Below, piece by piece: positions 6,466 to 8,146 of a DNA stretch of 8,146 nt. Source of the stretch: Planctomycetota bacterium (GTDB taxonomy: Bacteria; Planctomycetota; SZUA-567). The position numbers were made by a program, and so were the translations under genes. Numbering within the stretch: the stretch's first letter is position 1; each line of letters starts with the position of its first letter. Where the stretch lies: the NCBI GenBank assembly GCA_020860865.1, contig JAJBTL010000050.1, positions 1 through 8,146 of the forward strand, read 5' to 3'. The notes beneath the pieces were generated by a model that saw nothing but the letters and a program-made list of their open reading frames with translations, was not told where the DNA came from and searched no databases.

Positions 6466-7197
6466 TTATTTTTGGTAGATGACGTGCAAGTCGCGGCCAC
6501 TGGCGCGTAACGCGGCGTTTTTCACTTCGGCGGTGATCCGTTCGCCGTCGTCGTAGGGGTAGATGACAATCCGGTGTTCCCGCTGCCATTCGAGAAGGGC
6601 CGCGTCGAGGCGCTCGCGAGTCTCGTCCGGGAAGGCCGGGCGGAGTTTTTCCAGAGGGATGCCTTCGTCCGACTCCTGCAGGCTGGCCCACGAACGGGCG
6701 AGGCGATGCCACAGGTCGTCGTCGGACGCTGACTGTTCCCGGGCGTCTGTCCCGGTTTCCCCGGTTTTATCGGTTTCTTCGGCTTCGCCGGGTGCCACTT
6801 CTTCCACGGATTCCACGGGTTCCACGGATTCAGGGGAGTCATTCCGTGACGCCGAGGCAGACGGAGGGGAAAACAGTTCGGCGAGGTTGATGTCACGCTC
6901 CCGCAGGTGGCGGTCGAGGGCGGCGAATATTCCCTGGAGCACGGCGCCGCTGGTGGCGGCGGACATGGTCTGTAATGGGGCCGTCATATGGGTGGCGAGG
7001 TAGTGCCAGCCGGCGTCGGTGAGGGTAAGGCGTTTGGTCCGTCCTTCCGGCGTTTCTTCGACCAGGCCCTTGTCGATGAGCGGTTGCCGGTAGGCCGGTT
7101 TGCAGGCCGGGCGGATGTCCTTCAGGCAGGCGTCGCCGCCACGGGTGACCAGGAGCCACATGTAGAGGAGACCGATGGGCTTGATTTCGTCAGACAT
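6466..7197 (-). CDS. Operon protein with winged-helix-like domains at both ends, function unknown
   Basis: 243 aa; I recognise no named family. Residues about 8-72 resemble a MarR-type winged helix: helices through YMWLLVTRGGDACLKDI, a putative recognition stretch PAYRQPLIDKGLVEE, then a basic wing GRTKRLTLTDAGWHYLATH. Residues 110-160 are an acidic, probably disordered linker with a repeated (S/P)VE motif (6802-6837). Residues about 162-243 look like a second winged helix: GIPLEKLRPAFP, ERLDAALLEWQREHRIVIYP, DDGERITAEVKNAAL, ending HVIYQK. There is no catalytic motif and no membrane segment. ATG 7197 overlaps the nuclease stop in ATGTCTGA and has GAGG 6 nt upstream, which suggests translational coupling. 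By context it may be a DNA-binding or bridging subunit between nuclease and ATPase, or the operon's own regulator; both are inference. Confidence 0.82.
   Translation of the reverse strand: MSDEIKPIGLLYMWLLVTRGGDACLKDIRPACKPAYRQPLIDKGLVEETPEGRTKRLTLTDAGWHYLATHMTAPLQTMSAATSGAVLQGIFAALDRHLRERDINLAELFSPPSASASRNDSPESVEPVESVEEVAPGEAEETDKTGETGTDAREQSASDDDLWHRLARSWASLQESDEGIPLEKLRPAFPDETRERLDAALLEWQREHRIVIYPYDDGERITAEVKNAALRASGRDLHVIYQK
6802..6837 (-). repeat. 9-bp tandem repeat (four units) inside the winged-helix gene
   Basis: Plus-strand units are TTCCACGGA (6802-6810), TTCCACGGG (6811-6819), TTCCACGGA (6820-6828) and a diverged TTCAGGGGA (6829-6837). On the coding strand they encode successive Ser/Pro-(Val)-Glu triplets, SPE-SVE-PVE-SVE, in the acidic linker. 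The unit length preserves the frame, so this is a candidate length-variable coding minisatellite. Confidence 0.82.
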
Positions 7198-8146
7198 TGT
7201 GTGCCTCGCTTCCGGATGAATGGATACACTTCACGACGTCGCGGATTTTCTCCATCGCCAGATCGGCATCGCGGACCACCTCGTCGTGGGTGAGGCGGAG
7301 AACGCGGTAGCCACTGACAAGCAACCGGTAATCCCGATCCCGATCGTTTGCGAAGGCGATGATGTTGTTGTGGTAATGGTAGCCGTCGACTTCGACCACC
7401 ACCTTTCCGGCCGGCCATAGGAGGTCGACGATAAACCGGCGGCCGCAGTTGGTCGTTACCGGCTGGTTGTGGCTGAACAGGCCGGCGAGTTCAGGGTCAC
7501 GCACCAGGCCGGCGGCCAAAAGTTGTTCGCCACGGCTTTTCGGATGGGGGACGCCGATAATGCGTTCATGCTCGGGGGCGTCTTCGTCCGGGCCGGGCGG
7601 GGCCGGGATTGACGCCGTGTCGGCGGCCGGCGGCGACGAACCGGGCGACGGTGAGTCGGGCAGGCCACCGGGCGCGGGCGGCGCATCGCGTCGGTACGGT
7701 TCCGCGCCGTAGAGGAGCGCGGCGAAGTCCTCCCGATCCGCCAGTTCACGCGGCAAGAGCACGGTGACGTCGAGGCCGCTCTCCCGGGCCAGCCATTCGA
7801 CGGCACGGGGAAAACCGTGGCCGTCCATTATCTCGGGCTCTCTCCGGGGAATCATAAGGGTAATGCCGACAACGCGTTTCGTCAAGGCGAGAGCGAGTTG
7901 ACGGATTTGGATTTCCCCGACCAGACCGGTCGCCAGCGGCGGCTTTCCGAGAGCGGCAAGGAGAACGGCTTTTTTGAGCCAGGCCGGTTCGATGTGACGG
8001 TTGTGTCGACACAATTCGAGCGTGGCGACAATGGCGTGGAGGCGGTCGTCCAGCGCCGACGACGGCGCGTCCGCGAACAGGTCGGAACCATACCAGTGCG
8101 GCCAGGCCTCGAGCGCCGCCTCGGCCAGGCCGGCGAGGACGGCTGC
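7190..8146 (-). CDS. DUF559/Vsr-like endonuclease-domain protein (N-terminus outside window)
   Basis: The frame stays open to the right edge, so the 318 visible residues are the C-terminal part of a longer protein; TTG 8014 is internal, since protein-like sequence (for example LAEAALEAWPHWYG) continues upstream. Visible residues are numbered from the edge. The first 150 form an alpha/beta-looking region (WPHWYG, TKRVVGITLMIP, LDVTVLLP) that I cannot assign. A Pro/Gly/Ser/Asp-rich linker covers about 155-193. Residues about 199-306 match DUF559 of the PD-(D/E)XK fold: SRGEQLL (Glu207), VDLLW (Asp241), VVVEVDG (Glu252, Asp254), HYH, then DRDRDYRLLVSGYRVLRL and THDEVV, giving the D...R...L...G-y-x-vlR pattern. 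These domains are expected to cut DNA with a divalent metal, as Vsr does at mismatches. The catalytic positions look intact. It is first of the three visible genes in the operon and overlaps the next by 8 nt. Confidence 0.87.
   Translation of the reverse strand, partial: AAVLAGLAEAALEAWPHWYGSDLFADAPSSALDDRLHAIVATLELCRHNRHIEPAWLKKAVLLAALGKPPLATGLVGEIQIRQLALALTKRVVGITLMIPRREPEIMDGHGFPRAVEWLARESGLDVTVLLPRELADREDFAALLYGAEPYRRDAPPAPGGLPDSPSPGSSPPAADTASIPAPPGPDEDAPEHERIIGVPHPKSRGEQLLAAGLVRDPELAGLFSHNQPVTTNCGRRFIVDLLWPAGKVVVEVDGYHYHNNIIAFANDRDRDYRLLVSGYRVLRLTHDEVVRDADLAMEKIRDVVKCIHSSGSEAHNV

Noticed and set aside
1..8146. CRISPR arrays, tRNA or rRNA genes, insertion sequences, integrase or attachment sites
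   Set aside because: I found no repeat-spacer pattern, no tRNA-like cloverleaf, no transposase motif and no terminal inverted repeats on reading both strands.

Overview
The window is GC-rich bacterial DNA (about 60% by eye) with tightly packed genes, Shine-Dalgarno sites and sigma70-type promoters. No gene here fixes the taxon. The strong G/C third-position bias creates very long antisense open frames, which I treated as shadows.

Left part (1-2981) is a sugar-metabolism locus. It opens with the 3' end of an FGGY-family carbohydrate kinase (+, cut by the window edge), followed by an intergenic region that ends in a strong intrinsic terminator (454-489). A FadR-subfamily GntR regulator lies on the minus strand (547-1266). 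A second, complete FGGY kinase lies on the plus strand (1452-2981). The regulator and second kinase are divergent. Between them are two face-to-face sigma70-like promoters whose -35 boxes sit inside one inverted repeat, so a protein bound there could control both genes. The two kinases share a recognisable C-terminal region and look like paralogues serving one sugar pathway; the substrate cannot be told.

Right part (3076-8146) is a separate three-gene minus-strand operon, still open at the right window edge. In transcription order it holds: (1) a protein with a C-terminal DUF559/Vsr-like PD-(D/E)XK nuclease domain, N-terminus outside the window; (2) a 243-residue protein with a winged-helix-like domain at each end; (3) an 1123-residue protein with two different P-loop ATPase modules, an AAA/STAND-like module followed by a HerA/DUF87-like translocase module. 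The first two genes overlap by 8 nt (ATGTCTGA) and the third starts 18 nt after the second. Each protein has a low-complexity linker between two halves, and two of these linkers carry in-frame tandem DNA repeats.

Nuclease, winged-helix protein and HerA-type motor fit a DNA-targeting system, most plausibly anti-phage or anti-plasmid defence. I cannot match the combination to a named defence system; this is the most interesting part of the window. The sugar locus and this operon converge with only 94 bp between their stop codons.
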